Below are positions 7,644-14,512 of a stretch of DNA of 15,168 nucleotides, one piece after another (position 1 is the stretch's first letter; the number at the start of each line of letters is the position of its first letter). The notes beneath the pieces are model-generated. The model searched no databases and had not been told where the DNA came from. It saw only the letters and a list, made by a program, of their open reading frames with translations. This DNA is from a bacterium (GTDB lineage Bacteria; Ratteibacteria; UBA8468; B48-G9; DTJG01): contig JAOAAW010000004.1 of the NCBI GenBank assembly GCA_026418655.1, forward strand, positions 1-15,168, in the 5' to 3' direction. Made by a program: the position numbers and the translations under genes.

Positions 7644-7665
7644 CCCTTAAGTCGAAGTATCGCAC

Positions 7666-9282
7666 CTACATCTTTTCAGGTTTTGAAATACCCAGAAGTT
7701 CAAGGCTTTTACCCATTACACTCATCAGACATTCCACAAGTGCAAGACGGGAACAGGAAATTTTAATATTTGCATCAACAACTCTGAACTTTTGATAATA
7801 TGAGTGGAAAGAACCTGCGAGGTCGAGTATATAGTGTGCAATATTTGAAACCTCAAGAGTTCTTGATGCTTGTTCAACTATTATTGGAAATTTCTTTAAT
7901 TTTTTTAATATCTCAATTTCTGGCTCTTCTTTTAAAAGTGAAAAATCTGCACTGAAAACATCTTTTTCCGTGATTCCTTTTTCCTTTGCAAATTCAATAA
8001 TGTGTTTTGCCCTTACATAGGCATACTGAATATAATAAACCGGATTTTCTTCAGTTTTTTTCTTTGCGAGCTCAAGATCAAAATCTAAATGGCTATCTGC
8101 TCTCCTGAAAAGAAAGAAAAATTTTGTGGCATCTGGACCCACTTCATCCATCAATTGTTTCAAGGTTATAAACTGACCTTTTCTTGTGGACATTGAGATT
8201 TTTTCTTTTCCACGGTACAGAGTTGTTAATTGCACGATTATTATTTTTAATCTATCAGGAGAAAAACCCAGAACAGAGGCTGCAGCTTTAATCCTTGTAA
8301 CATAACCAGCGTGGTCTGGACCCCATAGATTAATCAACATGTCATACCCTCTTTTTATCTTGTTTTCATGGTACGCTATGTCAGGAGCAAGATATGTATA
8401 AGACATATCCCTTTTCCTTAACACTCTATCTTTATCATCTCCATAAAGTGATGTTTTAAACCATAAAGCGCCATCCTGTTCATAGATGAGACCTTTCTCT
8501 TGCAATATATTGATTATTTCTTCAACTTTACCCTCCTTTCGGAGTTCACTTTCAGAAAACCAGCTATCAAAATACACACCAAATTCTTTAAGGTCATCCT
8601 TTATAATCTTTAGAATCTCCTGCTTTGCAAAATCTTCAAAAAATTTAGCATCTTTAGTTTCATAGCCATCAGGAATTTTCTCTGCAATTTCTTTAAGGTA
8701 TTCACCATGATAGCCATCTTCAGGAATGTTTGCCTTCATACCTCTTTTTCGTAGATAATGAGCTTTCAGAGAAATTCCGAGAAGTTCTATTTGGCGGCCA
8801 CAGTCATTGAGATAATACTCTTTAGTTACCCTCCAGCCAGAATGCATCAGGATTCTTGAAAGTGCTTCACCAAAAGCCGCTTGTCTACCGTGTGCTATGG
8901 TAAGCGGGCCCGTGGGATTTGCACTTACAAATTCAATGAGAACACTTCCTTTTTTAGAGAGAGATTTGCCATAGGCATCTTTTTTTGACAGAATTTCTTT
9001 AATGGTTGCATAAATGTGGGTGTCTTTTAGGAAGAAATTTATAAATCCTTTTCTTTCTTCCACCTTTTCAAAATTTTCCTGAATCCATTTGTTAGATTGA
9101 ATCAGTGAAACTAATTGTTCTGCATTTATAATTCTGTCTTTTTTCTTTATTTTGAATGCAAGATTTGTTGAAAAATCACCGAATTCCTTTTTTGCTGAAG
9201 GGAAAACATCGAATTTTTCAAAATCAATCTTCTCTCTTGAAACAATTGCTATCAATTTTGCCTTTAATTCAGATGATTCCAT
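7666..9282 (-). CDS. argS: Arginyl-tRNA synthetase
   Basis: A 538-residue class I aminoacyl-tRNA synthetase that charges tRNA-Arg with arginine in the cytoplasm, near the usual 550-580 residues. The N-terminal Arg-specific domain shows GDFSTNLAF at 35-43. The catalytic domain has SANPTGPLTIAHGR at 120-133, where the HIGH signature reads TIAH (128-131), so the first His is Thr. The KMSKS loop is KISMSTRKG at 361-369. The C-terminal DALR anticodon-binding domain starts with ENPVYYIQYAYVRAKHI near 412-428. The start ATG lies inside the 3' end of rbfA (14-bp overlap) with AAAGGA upstream. It is co-transcribed with rbfA and followed by a 59-bp gap that carries the pilus operon promoter. I see no terminator between them, so read-through into the pilus genes is possible. 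Confidence 0.97.
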   Translation of the reverse strand: MESSELKAKLIAIVSREKIDFEKFDVFPSAKKEFGDFSTNLAFKIKKKDRIINAEQLVSLIQSNKWIQENFEKVEERKGFINFFLKDTHIYATIKEILSKKDAYGKSLSKKGSVLIEFVSANPTGPLTIAHGRQAAFGEALSRILMHSGWRVTKEYYLNDCGRQIELLGISLKAHYLRKRGMKANIPEDGYHGEYLKEIAEKIPDGYETKDAKFFEDFAKQEILKIIKDDLKEFGVYFDSWFSESELRKEGKVEEIINILQEKGLIYEQDGALWFKTSLYGDDKDRVLRKRDMSYTYLAPDIAYHENKIKRGYDMLINLWGPDHAGYVTRIKAAASVLGFSPDRLKIIIVQLTTLYRGKEKISMSTRKGQFITLKQLMDEVGPDATKFFFLFRRADSHLDFDLELAKKKTEENPVYYIQYAYVRAKHIIEFAKEKGITEKDVFSADFSLLKEEPEIEILKKLKKFPIIVEQASRTLEVSNIAHYILDLAGSFHSYYQKFRVVDANIKISCSRLALVECLMSVMGKSLELLGISKPEKM

Positions 9283-9637
9283 CTCTGTTTTCCTTTCTTA
9301 TTTCTTTCAATATCTCTTCAATTTTAGTCCCCATGTTTTCGTCTTTTACAAATTCAATTTCTGGAGTAAACTTTGATCTAAGCTTTTTGCTTAAAAGATG
9401 TCGGATATAACCAGTAGCATTGGTGAGCCCCTTTATAGATTCTGTTTGGTTTTCTTTGTTTCCAAGGATACTCACAAAAACTGTCGCATGTCTTCTATCC
9501 GGGCTAATTCTTATGTCTGTTATTGTTATGAATCCAATTCTCGGGTCAGATATTTCTTTTTGCAAAATTTCATTGATTTGATGTTTCAAAATACTTATAA
9601 ATTTCAAATTTTTCCTTTCTTTATCTTCAAAAGTCAT
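9269..9637 (-). CDS. rbfA: Ribosome-binding factor A
   Basis: A 122-residue RbfA, a KH-fold protein that binds the immature 30S subunit and helps 16S rRNA 5'-end maturation. The family core is plain: INEILQKEISDPRIGF, then ITDIRISPDRRHATVFVSILG, then a helix ending LRSKFTPEIEFVKDEN. I chose the ATG at 9637. A TTG four codons upstream (9649) is in frame, but the GGAGG ribosome site at 9647-9643 lies between the two, with a 5-nt spacing to the ATG, so translation from the TTG would have to initiate inside its own ribosome site. It overlaps argS by 14 bp. In many bacteria rbfA follows infB. Here it is on the opposite strand, several kilobases from nusA-infB. Confidence 0.95.
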   Translation of the reverse strand: MTFEDKERKNLKFISILKHQINEILQKEISDPRIGFITITDIRISPDRRHATVFVSILGNKENQTESIKGLTNATGYIRHLLSKKLRSKFTPEIEFVKDENMGTKIEEILKEIRKENRDGII

Positions 9638-9642
9638 TTTTT

Positions 9643-9647
9643 CCTCC
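9643..9647 (-). promoter_or_regulatory. rbfA Shine-Dalgarno (GGAGG)
   Basis: GGAGG on the minus strand, 5 nt before the ATG at 9637. It decides the start of rbfA against the upstream in-frame TTG. Confidence 0.85.
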
Positions 9648-9650
9648 AAA

Positions 9651-9679
9651 ATTTTACTGGTCTATTTATTTTATGTTAA
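9651..9679 (-). promoter_or_regulatory. Candidate rbfA-argS promoter
   Basis: The minus strand reads TTAACA (9679-9674), 17 bp, TAAAAT (9656-9651), each 5/6 to consensus. Initiation about 7 bases downstream would fall in or next to the rbfA ribosome site, leaving almost no leader. An alternative -10 TAAAAT at 9673-9668 would leave about 24 nt of leader and keep the site whole, but its -35 (TTTCCA, 4/6) is weaker. One of the two is likely. Confidence 0.45.
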
Positions 9680-9682
9680 AAT
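9653..9682 (+). promoter_or_regulatory. Candidate extended -10 promoter of ftsK
   Basis: TG-T-TAAAAT at 9674-9682 is an extended -10 element. A weak -35 TTTACT lies at 9653-9658 (18-bp spacer). Only 7 bases separate the -10 from the ftsK ATG, which would make a leaderless mRNA. No Shine-Dalgarno is present. The elements overlap the candidate rbfA promoter on the other strand. Confidence 0.5.
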
Positions 9683-9689
9683 TATTAAG

Positions 9690-11771
9690 ATGGAAAGAAA
9701 TACATCTCGGGTCGCCGGAATTATCCTTCTTGGGTTAGCATTGTTCACTCTTTTTACGCTTCTCTCTTACAACCCCTATGATCCATGCTTTAACTTCTGT
9801 CAGTTTGGATATCCTGTGAATGAAGTACCTGTTAACTTTAGCGGTAGATTTGGAGCATACATTTCCGCAATAATGTTTTTTCTATTCGGATGGATTTCGT
9901 ATCTACTTATTTTTATCATTTTTTTTCTTGCATGGTCAAGAATATGGAAGGGAGAGAAATTTACAGCTATTGAGACTGGCAGTGCTTTTGTTTTCACTGT
10001 ATTTGTAGCGGGACTTGTGTATATGGTAAAAAAAGGTCTTGCAATTGACAATAATTCAGTTTTTCCGATATCCGGGGTTGTTGGACTTCTTGTAGGCCAT
10101 GGCATTGAATCATATTTCGGAGAGAAAGGGGGTTTTTTTCTTCTTGCTATTACTTCTCTTGGATTGATTGTGGCATCATCAAGAATTTTTTATTCACCCT
10201 TTGAGAATCTTTCTTTAACTCTGGAAGGACTTAAAAAACCGACATATTTTTCAGTTTCAAAATTTGACTCAAATAGAAGAATAAAAAAGTTTAAGAAAAA
10301 AGAGAAGTCTGGTCCGGAAGTTAAGAAACAGGAAATAAGTGTTTCAATTCCGACTATTCCAGAGCAAAAGGATGAATTGAAGACTGAAATTGTTGAAATC
10401 ACTTCAGAAGAGAAAAAAGTTTTGAAAAAACGGATGACAGTAAAAGATAATAAATATCAGCTGCCTTCCCTTTCTCTGCTGAAAGCAGCAAAACAACCCG
10501 AGAAAGAGACAGAGAAGGATCTTAAAGTATACGCCCAGGTTATTGAGGAAACCCTGAGTGATTTTGGTATTGAAGGAGAGGTTGTTAATTTTACTCAGGG
10601 GCCAAGGGTCACTTTGTATGAACTACAGCCTGCACCCGGTATTCCGCTTGTTAAAATTACCAAACTTTCTGATAATATTGCCATGAGTTTAAAAGCAAGC
10701 CCGATAAGAATGGTAGCTCCGATACCCGGAAAGTCAACAATTGGCATAGAGGTTCCTAATAGAGAAATTTCAATTGTTTGTTTGAGAGAAATTCTTGAAA
10801 GCAAGGAGTTTCAGAATTCTCCATCAAAACTTACGATGGCTATAGGCAAAAATATTCTTGGTAAACCGGTTATATCTGACCTTAAAATAATGCCCCATCT
10901 TTTGATAGCAGGTGCAACTGGCTCGGGTAAAACAGTATGCCTTAATTCACTGATTACGAGTATCTTATACAAAGCCACTCCTGATGAAGTTAAATTTATT
11001 ATGATAGATCCCAAAATGGTTGAACTTGTAATATACAATGGCATTCCACATCTCATCCTGCCTGTGATTACTGATATCAAGAAGGCAGTTAATTCACTCA
11101 AGTGGCTGATAAAAGAGATGGATAGACGTTATCATCTTTTCGCTGAGGCAAAGGTAAGGAATATTGAAACATACAATCAAGAAGCCGAAGAAAAACTTCC
11201 ATATATTGTTGTCGTAGTCGATGAACTGGCGGACCTTATGCTTATAGCAAGAAATGAAATTGAAAACAGTATTATCAGGCTGACAGCACTTTCACGTGCA
11301 GCAGGTATTCATTTAATTCTTGCAACACAAAGGCCATCTGTGAATGTTATAACAGGAATAATAAAAGCAAATCTTCCCTGCAGGATTGCATTTCAGGTTT
11401 CATCAAAATTTGATTCTCAGACAATACTGGATGCGAAAGGTGCCGAAAAACTTCTAGGAAGGGGAGACTTACTTTTTATTCCTCCCGGTAGGTCTCATCC
11501 TGTCAGGGCGCAGGGTGGCTATGTGAGTGATGAAGAGCTTGAGGAACTTGTAGAATTTTTAAAAACTCAAGGTACGCCTGAATATAAAATGGAGATACTT
11601 GAACAACAGACAGACATACATGGTGATGTATCAATTAGTGGAATATCAGCTGGTTCTGACGATGATGACCTATATTCAAGGGCTGTCAGGATTGTTCTTG
11701 AAACAAGAATTGCTTCAATATCAATGCTTCAGAGAAGGCTTGAGATAGGGTTTAATAGAGCTGCAAGATGA
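9690..11771 (+). CDS. ftsK: FtsK/SpoIIIE DNA translocase, gamma domain cut short by a stop
   Basis: A 693-residue DNA pump that moves chromosome termini through the division septum. Four hydrophobic helices span residues 8-166 (membrane anchor), and a short charged linker runs to about 260, far shorter than in E. coli. The motor follows: an alpha-type segment (FTQGPRVTLYELQPAPG), Walker A GATGSGKT at 408-415, Walker B VVVVDELADL with Asp511-Glu512, and LATQRPSVNVITG. The gamma winged helix starts at about 658 (DDDLYSRAV, ASISMLQRRLEIGFNRAAR). It should continue for about 25 more residues, but a TGA follows RAAR, in the middle of the expected recognition helix. The missing part is still encoded in the same frame downstream. 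Motor function should survive; KOPS orientation and XerD activation would be affected. The start lacks a Shine-Dalgarno but matches the family N-terminus. Confidence 0.93.
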   Translation: MERNTSRVAGIILLGLALFTLFTLLSYNPYDPCFNFCQFGYPVNEVPVNFSGRFGAYISAIMFFLFGWISYLLIFIIFFLAWSRIWKGEKFTAIETGSAFVFTVFVAGLVYMVKKGLAIDNNSVFPISGVVGLLVGHGIESYFGEKGGFFLLAITSLGLIVASSRIFYSPFENLSLTLEGLKKPTYFSVSKFDSNRRIKKFKKKEKSGPEVKKQEISVSIPTIPEQKDELKTEIVEITSEEKKVLKKRMTVKDNKYQLPSLSLLKAAKQPEKETEKDLKVYAQVIEETLSDFGIEGEVVNFTQGPRVTLYELQPAPGIPLVKITKLSDNIAMSLKASPIRMVAPIPGKSTIGIEVPNREISIVCLREILESKEFQNSPSKLTMAIGKNILGKPVISDLKIMPHLLIAGATGSGKTVCLNSLITSILYKATPDEVKFIMIDPKMVELVIYNGIPHLILPVITDIKKAVNSLKWLIKEMDRRYHLFAEAKVRNIETYNQEAEEKLPYIVVVVDELADLMLIARNEIENSIIRLTALSRAAGIHLILATQRPSVNVITGIIKANLPCRIAFQVSSKFDSQTILDAKGAEKLLGRGDLLFIPPGRSHPVRAQGGYVSDEELEELVEFLKTQGTPEYKMEILEQQTDIHGDVSISGISAGSDDDDLYSRAVRIVLETRIASISMLQRRLEIGFNRAAR

Positions 11772-11882
11772 ATATAAAGGATGGAGGCTGAAGGAAGAGT
11801 AGGTCCATATAGAGAGGGTAAACCAAGAATTATTCTTAAGGGAACACCTCCAGAAAGAGATAATGATCAAACAAATCAGTAG
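11772..11882 (+). pseudogene. Detached end of the FtsK gamma domain, in frame after two stops
   Basis: After the TGA at 11769-11771 the same frame reads Ile, then a TAA at 11775-11777, then Arg and MEAEGRVGPYREGKPRIILK, continuing to a TAG at 11880-11882. FtsK gamma domains have four residues between RAAR and MEA (IIEQ in E. coli). Here the four codons are stop-Ile-stop-Arg, so the register is exact with no indel, and the wing sequence (GxVGP, KPRIIL) is intact. An ATG at 11781 could begin a 33-codon ORF, but AAAGG directly abuts it, which is too close for a ribosome site. I read it as the 3' part of ftsK separated by nonsense mutations or base-calling errors. Confidence 0.8.
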
Positions 11883-11904
11883 AATCTTCTGAATATAAAA
11901 ATCA

Positions 11905-13200
11905 ATGAAAAAAGTTTCCATTATCAGTCTTGGTTGTCCAAAAAATACCGTTGATTCTGAGAAGATTCTTGGACTTCTTGGTGATGCTGGTTATGTAATT
12001 TCTGCGGTTCCAGAAGAATCTGATTTTGTGATAATAAATACATGTGCATTCATACAGCCAGCGGTTTATGAATCAAGAAAAATAATTTCGGATTTCATAA
12101 GAAGAAAAAGAAGAAATAATTTTAAATTGATTGTGACCGGATGTTTATCTTCCAGGGACTATGATTCTTTGAGTACGATGAAGGAAATAGATGCCATAAT
12201 AGGGCTTTATCGTATTTCTCAACTGCCAAAAATTTTTTCCGATATAGTTTCGGGTAAAAGGGTGTGTATTAAATCCCATTCATATATCAAAAATTATTGT
12301 GCAATACCGAGACTTATATCCACCGCACCATACGCTTATCTTAAAATTACAGAAGGTTGTGATAATCATTGCTCATACTGTACTATTCCCTTAATAAGGG
12401 GTCCTCTTGTCAGCTTTTCAGAAAAAGAGATCCTGAAAGAGGCAGAAGATTTATTCCTGACAGGCGTAAAAGAGATTATTATTATAGGACACGATACTAC
12501 CTCATACGGAAAAGAAAAGGGTAGGTCATATTTACCGGATTTGGTCAAGCAGATAGCTAAAATTGGGTTTCCGTGGATAAGGCTGATGTATTTGCATCCT
12601 TCAGGCATAACAGACGACTTACTTGAACTAATAAGTGAAAATAAACAAGTCTGTAAATATCTTGATGTACCCCTTCAACATGTACATCCACTTATTTTAA
12701 GAAAAATGAACAGACCAGTTGTAGATTACAAAAAGTTAATTGAAAAAATCAGAAAATCAGTGCCAGGAATAACACTTCGTACAACATTCATTGTCGGTTT
12801 TCCCGGAGAAACAGAAGGAATTTTTGATGAACTGATACAATTTATCAAAGATATCAGGTTTGAAAGATTGGGTGCTTTTACCTATTATCCTGAGAGAGGG
12901 ACAAAGGCATTTTTAATGGATAAACAGGTGCCGATAAGTATTAAAAAAAATAGATTGTCCATGTTGTTGAATGTTCAGAAAAGTATAAGCAAAGAAATTG
13001 CAAATTCTTTCAGGGATAAGATTATTGAGGTAATTATTGAAAAAAAGGACCGTACCCATTTTTCAGGTAGATCACAGATGGATGCGCCGGATATAGATTG
13101 GTCCGTAAAGGTTCATGGTGAAGCCAATATTGGGAATATAGTTAAGGTCAGGATTGCAAGAACTCTCCCATATACTCTTTCGGGTTTCATTTGCAATTAA
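11905..13200 (+). CDS. rimO: Ribosomal protein S12 methylthiotransferase RimO
   Basis: A 431-residue radical-SAM enzyme that adds a methylthio group to the beta-carbon of the conserved Asp of ribosomal protein S12, of normal family length. The N-terminal UPF0004 domain supplies one [4Fe-4S] cluster through C11 (SLGCPKN), C47 (NTCAFI) and C80 (VTGCLSS). The radical-SAM cluster is CDNHCSYC, C152-C156-C159. The C-terminal TRAM domain (about 365-431) has the RimO-type GRSQMDAPDID segment. The SLGCPKN start and this TRAM sequence separate it from the tRNA enzymes MiaB and MtaB. It starts 22 bp after the end of the ftsK remnant. There is no Shine-Dalgarno. TATAAA lies at 11894-11899, 5 bases before the ATG, without a good -35. 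It is probably co-transcribed with ftsK. Confidence 0.96.
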   Translation: MKKVSIISLGCPKNTVDSEKILGLLGDAGYVISAVPEESDFVIINTCAFIQPAVYESRKIISDFIRRKRRNNFKLIVTGCLSSRDYDSLSTMKEIDAIIGLYRISQLPKIFSDIVSGKRVCIKSHSYIKNYCAIPRLISTAPYAYLKITEGCDNHCSYCTIPLIRGPLVSFSEKEILKEAEDLFLTGVKEIIIIGHDTTSYGKEKGRSYLPDLVKQIAKIGFPWIRLMYLHPSGITDDLLELISENKQVCKYLDVPLQHVHPLILRKMNRPVVDYKKLIEKIRKSVPGITLRTTFIVGFPGETEGIFDELIQFIKDIRFERLGAFTYYPERGTKAFLMDKQVPISIKKNRLSMLLNVQKSISKEIANSFRDKIIEVIIEKKDRTHFSGRSQMDAPDIDWSVKVHGEANIGNIVKVRIARTLPYTLSGFICN

Positions 13201-13235
13201 GGAAATGGTTTCCTGCCATCCAAAAAAAGAATTAT

Positions 13236-13264
13236 TTGACATTTATTACGGTTATCCTTATAAT
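13236..13264 (+). promoter_or_regulatory. Perfect consensus sigma70 promoter upstream of nusA
   Basis: TTGACA at 13236-13241, a 17-bp spacer, and TATAAT at 13259-13264, a 12/12 match with optimal spacing. Transcription would start near 13271 and drive nusA-infB with a leader of about 78 nt. Confidence 0.88.
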
Positions 13265-13270
13265 TAACAC

Positions 13271-13348
13271 ACAGGTCCAGCGTAGATGTACACAGCTCTG
13301 GTTTAATCCTTTTTAAGATGAAGGGTATTTGTTTTTAAGGACACTGAG
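13271..13348 (+). promoter_or_regulatory. nusA 5' leader with possible alternative pairing at the ribosome site
   Basis: In the 148-bp gap after rimO the predicted leader ends in AAGGA (13337-13341), a ribosome site 7 nt before the nusA ATG. TCCTT at 13307-13311 can pair either with AAGGG at 13321-13325 or with the ribosome site itself, so two mutually exclusive hairpins are possible. Each is only 5 bp. No tRNA, rimP or known riboswitch is recognisable in this stretch. GGAAA-TGG-TTTCC at 13201-13213, right after the rimO stop, is a small hairpin without a T-run. Confidence 0.3.
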
Positions 13349-14512
13349 ATGAAGAAAGAATTGTTAGCGTTATTGGACTATTGGGAAAAGAACAAAGGTG
13401 TTTCTAAAGAGTTTCTTATTGCTTCTTTGGAACAGGGTCTTTCTGCTGTGTACAAAAAAAAGGCAATGCTTCAGGAAAACATACAGATTCGAATAGATCC
13501 TGAAACTGGTGATATACAATTTATTAATGAAAAGGGAAATGTCGTTGAACCACCTTCATTTCCATGGGAAAGAATTGCAGCCCAGACTGCAAAACAAATC
13601 CTTATACAAAAGATTCGTGAGGCTGAAAAAGCAGCAATCTACAACGAATTTAAGGAAATAGAGAACACAATAGTCTCGGGTCGGGTCGAAAGATTTGAAT
13701 CTGGAAATATCGTGGTTACGGTTGGGAGAGCAGAGGCACTTCTTCCACAAAAACATCTGCTTCCTCACGATAGATTCCATGTTGGGGATCCTGTAAGAGG
13801 CCTTTTACTCGAAGTCCGCAAACCAAATAAAGGAATATATCCAATTATTCTCTCAAGGACGGCAACAGATTTTGTCAAGAGAATGCTTGCTGAGGAGATA
13901 CCTGAAATAAGAGATGGTCTTGTTGAAATAAAAGCAATTGCGAGATTTCCAGGCGATCTAACAAAAGTTGCTGTTTATTCTTCTAATCCCAGAATAGATC
14001 CGGTTGGTACATGTATAGGTGATAAGGCGGGAAGAATAAAAAATATAACCAAGGAACTGGGAGGAGAAAAGATTGAGGTTGTAAAATGGGACCCTGACCC
14101 TGAAAAATTTACAGCAAATGCATTACTTCCTGCTATCTGCGAAAAGGTAGTTTTTGACAAAGCAAAAAATGAGGCGACTGTTTGGGTGAATAAAGACCAA
14201 CTGTTTATTGCCATAGGGAAAAAAGGGCAGAATGTGAGACTCGCCTGCAAATTAACAGGATGGAATATTATTATTAACAGGGTTGAAGGAGAGGGGCCCG
14301 CAACACTGTTACTAGGTATCAGTGAGGAAATGGCACAGAAGTTAAGCAGGGCTGGGTATGAGACAATAAAATCCGTCAGTGAGGCAAATATTAAACATAT
14401 GGTAGAAAAATTACAGATTTCTGAAAGCGAAGCAAAAGAACTTATTGAATCCGCAAAAAGACATATTCAGGATACAGGTATTGAAAGAAATAATAAACTG
14501 GAGAATGAATGA
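13349..14512 (+). CDS. nusA: Transcription termination/antitermination factor NusA
   Basis: A 387-residue NusA, the RNA-polymerase-bound factor that modulates pausing, termination and antitermination. The N-terminal RNAP-binding domain is residues 1-105 (EFLIASLEQGLSAVYKKK, ERIAAQTAKQILIQKIREAE). An S1 domain covers about 108-175 (GRAEALLPQKHLLP). KH1 covers about 185-255 (DPVGTCIGDKAGRI, GGEKIEVVKW), and KH2 about 260-315 (LFIAIGKKGQNVRLACKLTGW). A short C-terminal helix-hairpin-helix-like region (322-375) takes the place of the acidic repeats of E. coli NusA. The KH1 GxxG loop reads GDKA (224-227) where GMRG is usual; the KH2 loop is normal (GKKG, 290-293). It overlaps infB by 4 bp. rimP, the common upstream partner, is absent. 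Confidence 0.96.
   Translation: MKKELLALLDYWEKNKGVSKEFLIASLEQGLSAVYKKKAMLQENIQIRIDPETGDIQFINEKGNVVEPPSFPWERIAAQTAKQILIQKIREAEKAAIYNEFKEIENTIVSGRVERFESGNIVVTVGRAEALLPQKHLLPHDRFHVGDPVRGLLLEVRKPNKGIYPIILSRTATDFVKRMLAEEIPEIRDGLVEIKAIARFPGDLTKVAVYSSNPRIDPVGTCIGDKAGRIKNITKELGGEKIEVVKWDPDPEKFTANALLPAICEKVVFDKAKNEATVWVNKDQLFIAIGKKGQNVRLACKLTGWNIIINRVEGEGPATLLLGISEEMAQKLSRAGYETIKSVSEANIKHMVEKLQISESEAKELIESAKRHIQDTGIERNNKLENE

Noticed and set aside
9638..9649. rbfA start at the in-frame TTG (9649)
   Set aside because: The GGAGG ribosome site overlaps the first codons after the TTG and is correctly spaced for the ATG at 9637.
11769..11777. Alternative genetic code or selenocysteine at the ftsK TGA
   Set aside because: TGA ends nusA and the GspG-like gene normally, a TAA follows two codons later, and no SECIS-like element or catalytic Cys position is involved.
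11781..11882. Independent 33-codon gene beginning at the ATG inside the FtsK remnant
   Set aside because: It is in register with the FtsK gamma domain, the ATG corresponds to a conserved internal Met, and AAAGG directly abuts it, so there is no properly spaced ribosome site.
13201..13213. GGAAA-TGG-TTTCC hairpin directly after the rimO stop as a terminator
   Set aside because: The stem is only 5 bp and is followed by an A-rich rather than a T-rich run on the transcribed strand, so it lacks the hallmarks of an intrinsic terminator.
13271..13306. tRNA-like segment upstream of nusA (some bacteria carry an initiator tRNA near this locus)
   Set aside because: No acceptor stem, T-loop consensus or anticodon arm can be folded from the segment, and it is too short.
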